Made by a program: the position numbers and the translations under genes
The notes under the pieces: generated by a model
What the model was told of the DNA's origin: nothing
Databases searched by the model: none
Seen by the model: the letters and a program-made list of their open reading frames with translations, nothing else
Origin: Gammaproteobacteria bacterium
Lineage (GTDB): Bacteria; Pseudomonadota; Gammaproteobacteria; Pseudomonadales; Azotimanducaceae
Assembly (NCBI GenBank): GCA_002690405.1
Contig: NZEI01000104.1
Location: 1-8,211 of the forward strand
Direction: 5' to 3'
Length of the DNA stretch: 8,211 nucleotides
Shown here: piece by piece, positions 1 through 5,267 of the stretch
How the letters are laid out: each line of letters opens with the position of its first letter
How positions within the stretch are numbered: the first letter of the stretch is position 1

Positions 1-359
1 ATATTGGAAACTGTGTTGCGCTTTCATCTGGTGTTGCAACATTTACCGCACCAGTAAGTGGGATATATCAGTTTAACTGGACCGTCATACTGCAAAGCAC
101 TTCAGCGGCCAACTATGTAAGCACCTATTTATACATATACGAAGGTGGTAGCTCACAAAGGTACTCAGATAAAGACTTTAATTACAGAAATATAAATGAC
201 TTTGGCAATAACTCTAACACTGACTATTATACACATGCTAACGCTGGTCTTGCCCAGCTTAGTGCTTCTGATACTGTAAAGGTTTTATATGAAGTTAATA
301 ACGACACAACTACTCAATTACGAAAAGGCTGTCGTTTTAGTGGATTTTTGGTAGGATAG
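1..359 (+). CDS. C1q-like tail fibre/adhesin, C-terminal part (5' end outside window)
   Basis: An open frame runs from base 3 to a TAG at 357-359, giving 118 residues without a start in the window. The visible part looks like a C1q/TNF-like jelly-roll. It has an early beta motif FTAPVSGIYQFNW, central strands with LYIYEGG, a stretch LSASDTVKVLYEV, and the typical closing strand CRFSGFLVG. C1q-like domains are known as trimeric receptor-binding heads at the ends of phage fibres, which fits the fibre genes that follow. The stop codon is built into the ribosome-binding site of the next gene, so the two are probably co-translated. The N-terminal part, which would tell whether this is a long fibre or a short stand-alone knob, is missing. 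The reading frame is secure; the fold is assigned from motif resemblance only. Confidence 0.72.
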   Translation, partial: IGNCVALSSGVATFTAPVSGIYQFNWTVILQSTSAANYVSTYLYIYEGGSSQRYSDKDFNYRNINDFGNNSNTDYYTHANAGLAQLSASDTVKVLYEVNNDTTTQLRKGCRFSGFLVG

Positions 360-363
360 GAGA
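358..363 (+). promoter_or_regulatory. Shine-Dalgarno AGGAGA fused to upstream stop codon
   Basis: AGGAGA starts at the second base of the TAG that ends the C1q-like gene and lies 5 bases before the ATG at 369. It fixes that start and suggests that ribosomes finishing the upstream gene re-initiate directly. Confidence 0.7.
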
Positions 364-368
364 ATAGG

Positions 369-776
369 ATGACTAGTATATTAAAAGTAGACACCATCCA
401 GAACTCTTCAGGGACGCCTCAATATCTTAAACAAGTTTATGATAGTGGTTGGATAAGTCTTGCAGATAACACATGGCTAACAGTTACTCACAATGTTTCT
501 TTGCCTTATAAAATTCAGGTTTTACAAAAAATATATGTCACAGGTTCTACTGGACATAATGCTGAGTATGCAGATTATGATGTTATAGAAGTACCGCCAA
601 ATACAGAAATTGATAATTACACTTCAACAGGATTTCACACTATCTCAAAGGATAATTCCATCAGAGCGTATGGACATGGCGCAATAGGTGTGGTTGCCGC
701 AAATGGAAATGCAACTGGATATGCACCAAGATTAGAAACAAACGGAACTCGTTTTATAATTTATAAGGCACAGTAG
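369..776 (+). CDS. Short tail fibre/adhesin-like protein (135 aa)
   Basis: The protein begins MTSILKVDTIQNSSGT, an N-terminus I recognise from many marine phage fibre proteins, where the segment K-V-D-T-I-Q is followed by a small beta-rich domain. Next comes YDSGWISLADNTWLTVTHN, which resembles the D-S-G-W ... T-H-N strand pair at the start of phage receptor-binding or lectin-like beta-sandwich domains. The rest is beta-rich, with many Gly, Thr, Asn and Tyr and no membrane segment or catalytic motif. It sits between two other fibre-like genes and has a strong AGGAGA site 5 bases upstream. Role as a structural or receptor-binding fibre part is inferred from the N-terminus, composition and neighbourhood. 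The exact binding target cannot be read from the sequence. Confidence 0.7.
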   Translation: MTSILKVDTIQNSSGTPQYLKQVYDSGWISLADNTWLTVTHNVSLPYKIQVLQKIYVTGSTGHNAEYADYDVIEVPPNTEIDNYTSTGFHTISKDNSIRAYGHGAIGVVAANGNATGYAPRLETNGTRFIIYKAQ

Positions 777-780
777 GAGA
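775..780 (+). promoter_or_regulatory. Shine-Dalgarno AGGAGA fused to upstream stop codon
   Basis: The site has the same sequence and the same 5-base spacing as the one at 358-363. Its first two bases belong to the TAG at 774-776, and the ATG follows at 786. Confidence 0.7.
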
Positions 781-785
781 CTGAT

Positions 786-1283
786 ATGGCACTTACACGC
801 ATAAACAATCAGGCTCTTACTGGTATCACAGCGGCTGGCTTGCCTAGTGGTACTATATTGCAAGTAAAGCAAGCGTCATCTAGTACCAAAATAGAATTAC
901 AATCTGAAGTTTTTGTGGATTGTTTATCATTAAGCATTACTCCGTCTGCAACGACTAGTAAATTTTTGATAAGCACTTTTGTAACTGGGTATACGCAATC
1001 GGCAAATGGTGGTGCAATAAGAATTATGAGAGATGCTACTGAGATACTTGACCCAAACAATCTAAATAGTAGCAATCAACATTATTATTCCTACCACGGT
1101 AGCACAAGTGCTTATCCGACATTTACTGTATCTCACCTTGATACACCTTCTACAACATCTACGATAACTTATAAAATACAAATGTGTCGTTATGGGGCTG
1201 GTACGGGGAATGTGTGGTTTAATGGCGGCGGTGCTAATCAAGGTAGCACATCTTCCTTTACAGTCATGGAGATTGCTGGGTAA
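786..1283 (+). CDS. Tail fibre-like protein with MALTRINN N-terminus (165 aa)
   Basis: The N-terminus MALTRINNQALTGITAAGLP followed by SGTILQV is a pattern I know from marine phage fibre proteins: a short attachment segment with an A-G-L-P-S-G turn leading into a beta-sandwich. The body has LSITPSATTSKFLI, a strand-turn-strand signature common in these proteins, then a Ser/Thr/Asn-rich stretch with SHLDTPSTTSTITYKIQM. It ends SSFTVMEIAG, close to the T-x-M-E-I-A ending often seen in this group. The protein is complete and has no transmembrane segment or enzyme motif. A virion-surface structural role, probably in host recognition, is inferred. The stop TAA shares its last A with the ATG of the next gene, so translation of the two is probably coupled. 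Confidence 0.75.
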   Translation: MALTRINNQALTGITAAGLPSGTILQVKQASSSTKIELQSEVFVDCLSLSITPSATTSKFLISTFVTGYTQSANGGAIRIMRDATEILDPNNLNSSNQHYYSYHGSTSAYPTFTVSHLDTPSTTSTITYKIQMCRYGAGTGNVWFNGGGANQGSTSSFTVMEIAG

Positions 1284-1513
1284 TGGAAATTTCAAGCATG
1301 ATGTTCTGGAACATTTTACTTACGCTGGTAATCGCGCCAGCGTTATGGACGTTCCGTCAATTAATGAGTGAGGTGAAACGCATAGATATTCTTCTGAACA
1401 GAACCAGAGAAGAGTATGCGACAAAGATAGAATTACGAGAAGACATGCGTCAAATCAATGAGGCTCTCCATCGGGTGGAAGATAAGCTAGACCGGGCGTT
1501 AAGCAAAGTCTAA
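1283..1513 (+). CDS. Small membrane-anchored coiled-coil protein (76 aa), unknown function
   Basis: Residues 7-25 form one hydrophobic helix (MFWNILLTLVIAPALWTF). The rest, from about residue 28 on, is a charged heptad-rich helix ending in MRQINEALHRVEDKLDRAL, which would form a coiled coil. Phages often carry such a single-span protein with an ending of the type R-x-E-D-K-L-D after their fibre genes or near lysis genes. Some are thought to be holin accessories or haemolysin XhlA-like proteins, but none of that can be shown here. The start overlaps the fibre gene's stop by one base (TAATG), and a GGAGA site lies about 10 bases upstream. It is the last gene before the intergenic region at 1514-1591. 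The gene call is sound; its function is unknown. Confidence 0.7.
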   Translation: MEISSMMFWNILLTLVIAPALWTFRQLMSEVKRIDILLNRTREEYATKIELREDMRQINEALHRVEDKLDRALSKV

Positions 1514-1527
1514 AAAATTTTGCTGTC

Positions 1528-1556
1528 TTTTAGACACAGACAGACTGTGTTATAGT
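1528..1556 (+). promoter_or_regulatory. Candidate extended -10 sigma-70-type promoter for the large fibre gene
   Basis: TGTTATAGT at 1548-1556 matches the extended -10 pattern TGnTATAAT with one mismatch. The -35 position at 17-base spacing (1528-1533, TTTTAG) is poor. A better TAGACA at 1531-1536 would give only a 14-base spacer. The site lies in the largest gap among the plus-strand genes, about 35 bases before the ATG at 1592, where a separate promoter for the 772-residue fibre makes sense. No other gap on this strand is big enough to hold one. Confidence 0.4.
1534..1550. promoter_or_regulatory. Perfect 6-base inverted repeat, possible operator
   Basis: ACACAG (1534-1539) and CTGTGT (1545-1550) are perfect reverse complements separated by 5 bases. 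The repeat sits immediately upstream of and abutting the -10 hexamer, where a dimeric regulator could block RNA polymerase. Read as RNA it would be a short hairpin without a good U-run, so a terminator is less likely. A chance occurrence cannot be excluded. Confidence 0.35.
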
Positions 1557-1591
1557 TGTTTATGTCTATGACTAGAAAGGAATATAGTTAG

Positions 1592-3910
1592 ATGTCTAGG
1601 GCAAGAAATTTAGCAGACATAATTAGTGGGGGGTTTGATGTACCTCTAGCTTCCCTCGATAATGTCCCAGCTTCAAATGACGCATCGGCTCTAACTTCTG
1701 GAACTTTACCGGCGGCTAGATTACCAGCGACCCTACCCGCACGGGATGGCTCTGCCTTAACTAATCTATCAGCCGCTAATCTTACTGGCTCTCTACCAGC
1801 GATTAACGGTTCTGCCTTAACTAATCTATCAGCCGCTAATCTTACTGGCACGTTGCCAGCTATTAACGGTTCTGCTTTAACTAGTCTATCAGCCGCTAAT
1901 CTTACTGGCTCTCTACCAGCCATCAGTGGTGCTAATCTAACAGGTATTACTTCTGGTGCTACAATATACAGTGCTGTTTCTAATTTACCTTCTAACGCAA
2001 CAGCGGGTTCTACTGCTTTTGTGCAAGCCAATAATTCTTTTTATGTTTTTGCTGACAATACTTGGCACGTTACGGAATCAATTAATACAGACATCACCCA
2101 ACAAGAATTTCTGCCAAATAGCAGTATAACTAGTGATGGCTCTAATCTTGGTAAAAAAGTTCATATGAGCCAAGATGGATTAACAGCGGCGGCGACAGCT
2201 TGGTATGATGATAGCCCCAATAATAATCAGGGCAGTGTAAATATTTATCAAAAGCAAAGCACTGGTAAATTTTCATTTCATCAAAGGGTAGTTGCAAGCG
2301 ATGCGGCGGCTAATGATTACTTTGGTAGTTCTGTAGCTCTTAGCGATGATGGTCTTTATTTGGCTGTTGGCGCAATATATGAAGACCAAAGTGGTAGCGC
2401 ATCTGGTGCTGTTTATGTGTTTTATAGGTCAGCTATAACTGGACAGTTTGCACAGCAACAAAAACTAGACCCATCAGATGCTCAATACGATGACCATTTT
2501 GGGTCTGCTGTTCGTTTTAATGCAGATGCTACATACCTTGTTGCCGGTGCTGACGAAGAGAAGGGTGACCCATTTATTGGGTTTGATGCTGGTGCTGTTT
2601 ATGTGTTTACTAGGTCTGGCACAACATGGACAGAACAACAAAAACTTGTTTCAAGTGACTTGGAAGCATGGGACAGATTTGGTGTTAGTGTTGATATAAA
2701 TGATGCCGCAACATACATCGCTGTCGGTGCTTATAATGAATCGAGACAAAGTAGTAATACAATGTCTGGACTTGGTGCTGTGTATATTTTCACAAGGTCT
2801 GGAACAACATGGTCACAACAAGCAAAACTTACTTCAACTAATGTAAGTCCAATAACTAATGGCGGCCATCTAGGAGTTTCAGTTAGTCTTGATGCTGGCG
2901 CAAATTATGTTGCGTGTGGCGCACAAGCGGCTGATATATCAAGCACATATAGCGTTGGCGCGGTGTACATATTTAGTAGGTCTGGCACGACATGGACACA
3001 AGAGCATCAAATTCTAAATAGTGATACAAGTAATAGCTCTTCATTTGGTGGGTCTTGTCAATTAAACAGAGAAGGTAATTGTTTAGTTGTGGGTGCTTAT
3101 GCTGATGATGCTAATGATGGTAATGGTGGAGCAGTTCTTATATATGACAAACAAGGCTCATCTTGGAATTTAAGAAAAAAATTGTACCATTATCCCACAG
3201 ACGGAACTAGTCGTAGTAGTGATTATTTTGGCTATGATGCGGCTATGGATGCTTCTACTTCAACAATTGTATCTGGTGCATATGGACAAGACCAACAAAG
3301 CAATAGTGGTGGTGCCGTTTACTTTATGACAAATACATTTGCTACTGGAAGTGAAAGTGGTTTAAGCAGACCAAGAGGCTCTATTATTGAAGAAGTTTCT
3401 GGTGTTTGTGATGGAAGAATAGTTATTGGTCAAAGTGGCCGTTATACACTACCTAATGTTACCGCATCACTTAATCTTACAACTAGCTATCAGGCAGTGA
3501 CTGGTTCTGAAATTACGTACTTTGCTCCTGTTGGCACAAAAAGAATTAAGTATCAACTTGAAGTAAAATTAAAAGCCACGGGATATAGTGGTATATCACA
3601 TTACAAATTGTTTGTTGATGATGTTGAAGTAACAAAGTTTAGAACAACTCGAAACTATAGTTATAGCTCATCAAACCAAGGCAACTGTTATGAAGTGTTT
3701 GCATGGGTATTCGATTGTGATGGCACTGCTGATGCGGCAACAGGCACATTTGCTGGATGGGTTGGCCCTAAAACAATACGCATGGAAGCGCGAGAATATA
3801 ATTCAGACTATCAAATGCAACTTCATAATAATGTTTGGTGGGATGGCACGGGTGCTTCTGGTGATAATTCTCTTGCAGAACCAATCTTAACAATAACAGC
3901 ATATGCATAG
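1592..3910 (+). CDS. Large tail fibre with seven-repeat FG-GAP-like beta-propeller (772 aa)
   Basis: The N-terminus MSRARNLADI and the segment ALTSGTLPAARLPA are typical of marine phage fibres. Residues 51-110 are three 20-residue repeats containing S-A-L-T-x-L-S-A-A-N-L-T-G, probably a trimeric stalk. Residues 122-160 form a short linker domain ending YVFADNTWHV. From about 182 to 580 there are seven copies of a repeat built on FG-x-S-V ... Y-x-A-V-G-A ... GAVYVF-x-RSGTTW, as in the FG-GAP_2 family, enough to close one propeller of the integrin-alpha type. The Asp-rich calcium loop of classical FG-GAP repeats is mostly absent. Residues 593-772 are a beta-rich C-terminal domain starting RPRGSIIEEVSGVCDG and ending EPILTITAYA, likely the receptor-binding tip. 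The ATG follows AAAGGA by 10 bases. The gene may have its own promoter at 1528-1556. Domain calls are by pattern, not by search. Confidence 0.85.
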   Translation: MSRARNLADIISGGFDVPLASLDNVPASNDASALTSGTLPAARLPATLPARDGSALTNLSAANLTGSLPAINGSALTNLSAANLTGTLPAINGSALTSLSAANLTGSLPAISGANLTGITSGATIYSAVSNLPSNATAGSTAFVQANNSFYVFADNTWHVTESINTDITQQEFLPNSSITSDGSNLGKKVHMSQDGLTAAATAWYDDSPNNNQGSVNIYQKQSTGKFSFHQRVVASDAAANDYFGSSVALSDDGLYLAVGAIYEDQSGSASGAVYVFYRSAITGQFAQQQKLDPSDAQYDDHFGSAVRFNADATYLVAGADEEKGDPFIGFDAGAVYVFTRSGTTWTEQQKLVSSDLEAWDRFGVSVDINDAATYIAVGAYNESRQSSNTMSGLGAVYIFTRSGTTWSQQAKLTSTNVSPITNGGHLGVSVSLDAGANYVACGAQAADISSTYSVGAVYIFSRSGTTWTQEHQILNSDTSNSSSFGGSCQLNREGNCLVVGAYADDANDGNGGAVLIYDKQGSSWNLRKKLYHYPTDGTSRSSDYFGYDAAMDASTSTIVSGAYGQDQQSNSGGAVYFMTNTFATGSESGLSRPRGSIIEEVSGVCDGRIVIGQSGRYTLPNVTASLNLTTSYQAVTGSEITYFAPVGTKRIKYQLEVKLKATGYSGISHYKLFVDDVEVTKFRTTRNYSYSSSNQGNCYEVFAWVFDCDGTADAATGTFAGWVGPKTIRMEAREYNSDYQMQLHNNVWWDGTGASGDNSLAEPILTITAYA
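1741..1920 (+). repeat. Three in-frame 60-base tandem repeats in the fibre stalk
   Basis: The copies are 1741-1800, 1801-1860 and 1861-1920. The core of 39 bases at 1751-1789 is identical in the second copy and differs at two bases in the third (1876 and 1884). Each unit codes for 20 residues, so gain or loss of a unit keeps the frame and only changes stalk length. A partial fourth unit (GANLTG) follows. Confidence 0.9.
2231..3331 (+). repeat. Diverged propeller repeats, about 183 bases per unit
   Basis: The G-A-V-Y strand (G-S-V-N in the first unit, G-A-V-L in the sixth) starts at bases 2231, 2405, 2591, 2774, 2957, 3128 and 3311, that is, spacings of 58, 62, 61, 61, 57 and 61 codons. Units three to five are the most alike and are exactly 183 bases apart, including the segment for RSGTTW. 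This suggests recent duplication of the middle blades. Confidence 0.8.
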
Positions 3911-3917
3911 GTGACTT

Positions 3918-4253
3918 ATGGCAAAGAAACCCAAACTCACCAGAACAAAGTCCGGCGTGGTGTACAGGGGTGAACGCTTCCCCGGTGTAAACAAACCAAA
4001 ACGTGCGCCAGCATCCAGCAAAAAGAAGATGCGGGTCCTCGCAAAAGAAGGCGACAAAATGCGTGTGATTGAGTTCGGCGCAAAAGGCTACGGACATAAT
4101 TACAGTGCCGGTGCTAGAGCCAACTTTAAAGCTAGACATAATTGTAAAACAGCAACGTCAAAATTAACGGCTCGTTACTGGGCCTGTAAAAAATTGTGGG
4201 CTGGTCCGGGCGGTAGTAAGAAGTCACCGCCTAAAGGCTCAAGGAGAAAGTGA
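3918..4253 (+). CDS. Basic 111-aa phage protein with ARHNC...YWACK motif, unknown function
   Basis: This is a very Lys/Arg-rich protein. The N-terminal part has VVYRGERFPGVNKPKRAP, the middle KMRVLAKEGDKMRVIEFGAKG looks like a small beta hairpin, and the C-terminal part has RANFKARHNC (Cys76) and TARYWACKKLW (Cys90), followed by a disordered tail ending KGSRRK. I recognise this order of motifs as a small conserved protein family of marine phages with no known function. His74, Cys76 and Cys90 might bind a metal, but one more ligand would be needed, so this is speculative. The AGGTGA site lies at 3909-3914 and overlaps the fibre gene's TAG. It opens the long operon that runs to 7549. DNA or RNA binding is possible from charge alone but not shown. 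Confidence 0.75.
   Translation: MAKKPKLTRTKSGVVYRGERFPGVNKPKRAPASSKKKMRVLAKEGDKMRVIEFGAKGYGHNYSAGARANFKARHNCKTATSKLTARYWACKKLWAGPGGSKKSPPKGSRRK
4241..4246 (+). promoter_or_regulatory. Shine-Dalgarno AAGGAG deciding the ATG start at 4253
   Basis: AAGGAG ends 6 bases before the ATG at 4253. An in-frame GTG at 4250 would have only 3 bases of spacing, so the ATG is the better start and the gene overlaps its neighbour's TGA by a single base (TGATG). Confidence 0.65.
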
Positions 4254-4456
4254 TGTTCACTGCTTCTGTTTTCTTTTGCTGGGTAGCTTTTGGGGGACAT
4301 CAATGTTTGGTGGCACAAGATATGGAAGGTCCGTATCTGAAAGAAGCGGAATGTAGGACAAGGTTAAAAGAAATGGAGTTTATCATTCACAAAAACATAC
4401 CTATGTCTCGCGTCAAAGCAAAATTATGTGAACAGATAAAAGAAGGAAATATCTGA
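4253..4456 (+). CDS. Small probably exported cysteine-containing protein (67 aa)
   Basis: The first 21 residues (MFTASVFFCWVAFGGHQCLVA) are hydrophobic but lack the basic residues of a textbook signal peptide. They are followed by QDMEGPYLKEAECRTRL and a charged helix. Cysteines lie at 9, 18, 34 and 59. The arrangement C-L-V-A-x-D-x-x-G-P-Y-x-x-E-A-E-C resembles a family of small phage or bacterial proteins that I recall only as hypothetical. It could enter the inner membrane or periplasm, with Cys34 and Cys59 (and perhaps Cys18) forming disulphides. No lipobox is clear. Its place just before the amidase gene hints at a role in lysis or the envelope, for instance as a spanin-like or superinfection factor, but nothing in the sequence proves it. 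Confidence 0.65.
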   Translation: MFTASVFFCWVAFGGHQCLVAQDMEGPYLKEAECRTRLKEMEFIIHKNIPMSRVKAKLCEQIKEGNI

Positions 4457-4459
4457 CAA

Positions 4460-4891
4460 ATGAAACCACGGTCTAAGACAGAATACATAGTCATCCACTG
4501 CGCTGATACATATGAGACTATGGACATTGGCGCAGACGACATACGCAAATGGCATGTCGAAGAACGCGGCTGGTCGGACATTGGATACCACAAAGTCATT
4601 CGCCGGGATGGCACAGTCGAAAGTGGTCGAGACATCGGCGTGTCTGGCGCACATGCCGCTGGGTATAACTCTGTGTCTATAGGCGTATGTCTAGTTGGCG
4701 GCAGAGGACAAGATGATGAGGCTGAAGATAACTTCACGCCACAGCAATGGGAAAGTCTGGAAGAGTTGGTGGACCAACTACAGGCTAGTTATCCAGATGC
4801 AGAGGTCCTTGGGCATAGGGATTTACCAGATGTGCAGAAGCAATGCCCCGCATTTGATGTGCGTAGCTGGCTGTTCGCAATTCAACAATGA
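4460..4891 (+). CDS. N-acetylmuramoyl-L-alanine amidase, T7-lysozyme type endolysin (143 aa)
   Basis: The enzyme cuts the amide bond between N-acetylmuramic acid and L-alanine in peptidoglycan (Amidase_2 fold, zinc-dependent). The expected residues are all present: zinc ligands His13 (in YIVIHCA), His119 (in VLGHRDL) and Cys129 (in QKQCPAF), plus the catalytic pair Tyr43 (in DIGYHKVIRRDGTVE) and Lys127. These match His17, His122, Cys130, Tyr46 and Lys128 of T7 lysozyme. At 143 residues it is a single catalytic domain, close to the T7 protein, with no separate wall-binding domain. There is no signal peptide, so it must wait in the cytoplasm for a holin, probably the product at 6007-6516. T7 lysozyme also inhibits its phage RNA polymerase; whether that applies here is unknown. 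An AAGGAA site lies about 12 bases upstream of the ATG. Confidence 0.93.
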   Translation: MKPRSKTEYIVIHCADTYETMDIGADDIRKWHVEERGWSDIGYHKVIRRDGTVESGRDIGVSGAHAAGYNSVSIGVCLVGGRGQDDEAEDNFTPQQWESLEELVDQLQASYPDAEVLGHRDLPDVQKQCPAFDVRSWLFAIQQ

Positions 4892-4899
4892 GGTTTGTT

Positions 4900-4947
4900 A
4901 TGGCTATGAAGAAAAAGAAAAAGAAAAAGGGCGGTTATGGCTACTAA
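4900..4947 (+). CDS. 15-residue lysine-rich miniprotein
   Basis: The frame reads MAMKKKKKKKGGYGY and then TAA. It would normally be missed, but it has a good ribosome site: TGAGG at 4889-4893, formed by the amidase stop codon, lies 6 bases before the ATG. Its last 11 bases (ATGGCTACTAA) are also the first 11 of the next gene, so it may act as a leader that brings ribosomes to that gene. The seven-lysine run followed by a Gly/Tyr tail resembles the lysine-rich ends of the other small proteins in this operon. Whether the peptide itself has a role or only its translation matters is open. A second ATG at 4906 gives a 13-residue form. Confidence 0.5.
   Translation: MAMKKKKKKKGGYGY
4908..4931 (+). 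repeat. 24-base polypurine tract with (GAAAAA) repeats
   Basis: The stretch is all A and G and holds three consecutive GAAAAA units. It codes for the lysine run of the 15-residue protein. Such tracts favour polymerase or ribosome slippage; a net +1 shift here would enter the frame of the following 53-residue gene. Confidence 0.6.
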
Positions 4948-5098
4948 GAATGTCAAGGCACCCGCTGGATTTCATTGGATGAAGTCTGGCAAGTCCTACA
5001 AGTTGATGAAGAACCCGCCGGGTGGTTTTAAAAAACATCCGGGGGCTTCTCTGTCTGCGTCATTTACCATTCAAAAGGTTCACAAGAATGGCAAGTAA
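4937..5098 (+). CDS. 53-aa conserved small phage protein, unknown function
   Basis: The protein reads MATKNVKAPAGFHWMKSGKS at the N-terminus, then YKLMKNPPGGFKKHPGAS, and ends SFTIQKVHKNGK. I recognise the order A-G-F-H-W-M-K-S-G-K-x-Y-K-L-M-K, then G-G-F-K-x-H-x-G-A-S, then Q-K-V-H-K as a small protein seen in marine phages, always without known function. It has no cysteine, no membrane segment and a high positive charge. The ATG at 4937 follows AAAGGGCGG by a few bases. The gene overlaps the 15-residue frame by 11 bases upstream and the next gene by 11 bases downstream, so the three are probably translated together. Because it is only 53 codons and overlaps at both ends, automatic annotation would easily miss it. 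Confidence 0.75.
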   Translation: MATKNVKAPAGFHWMKSGKSYKLMKNPPGGFKKHPGASLSASFTIQKVHKNGK

Positions 5099-5267
5099 AA
5101 AGAAAATGAAGCGTCCAAATAAAATATGCGCGGCGGGTATCGCTTGGGCAAAGCGTACCTTTGACCGGTATCCATCAGCGTATGCAAACATGGCCGCTTC
5201 TAAATATTGTAAGGACCCTAACTATGCCAAAAGCGCGAAAGGCAAAAAGCGCAAGAGGAAAAAGTAA
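5088..5267 (+). CDS. 59-aa basic phage protein with PSAYAN motif, unknown function
   Basis: The start is ATG at 5088, not the longer in-frame ATG at 5022: AAAAGG lies about 8 bases upstream, and the conserved part begins MASKKKMKRPNKICAAG. The core CAAGIAWAKRTFDRYPSAYA followed by NMAASKYCKDP, with Cys14 and Cys41, is a pattern found in several small phage proteins. It suggests a helical hairpin possibly held together by the cysteines or a metal ion. The tail KGKKRKRKK is almost pure Lys/Arg. The gene shares 11 bases with the gene before it (ATGGCAAGTAA) and one base with the gene after it (TAATG). Nucleic-acid or envelope binding is plausible from charge only. Confidence 0.75.
   Translation: MASKKKMKRPNKICAAGIAWAKRTFDRYPSAYANMAASKYCKDPNYAKSAKGKKRKRKK

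Noticed and set aside
1741..1920. CRISPR-like array
   Set aside because: The 60-base units are contiguous and coding, with no spacers between repeats.
1588..2031. Long minus-strand open frame of 147 codons
   Set aside because: It is antisense to the 60-base fibre repeats; its product is itself a simple repeat (R-L-A-A-D-R-L-V-K-A-E-P) and the plus-strand frame has clear fibre motifs.
3768..4139. Minus-strand open frame of 123 codons
   Set aside because: It spans the end of the large fibre and the 111-residue gene, both of which have recognised motifs; no ribosome site or family was seen for it.
5022..5087. Longer N-terminus for the PSAYAN-motif protein (ATG at 5022)
   Set aside because: It would overlap most of the 53-residue gene; the ATG at 5088 has its own ribosome site and begins the conserved part.
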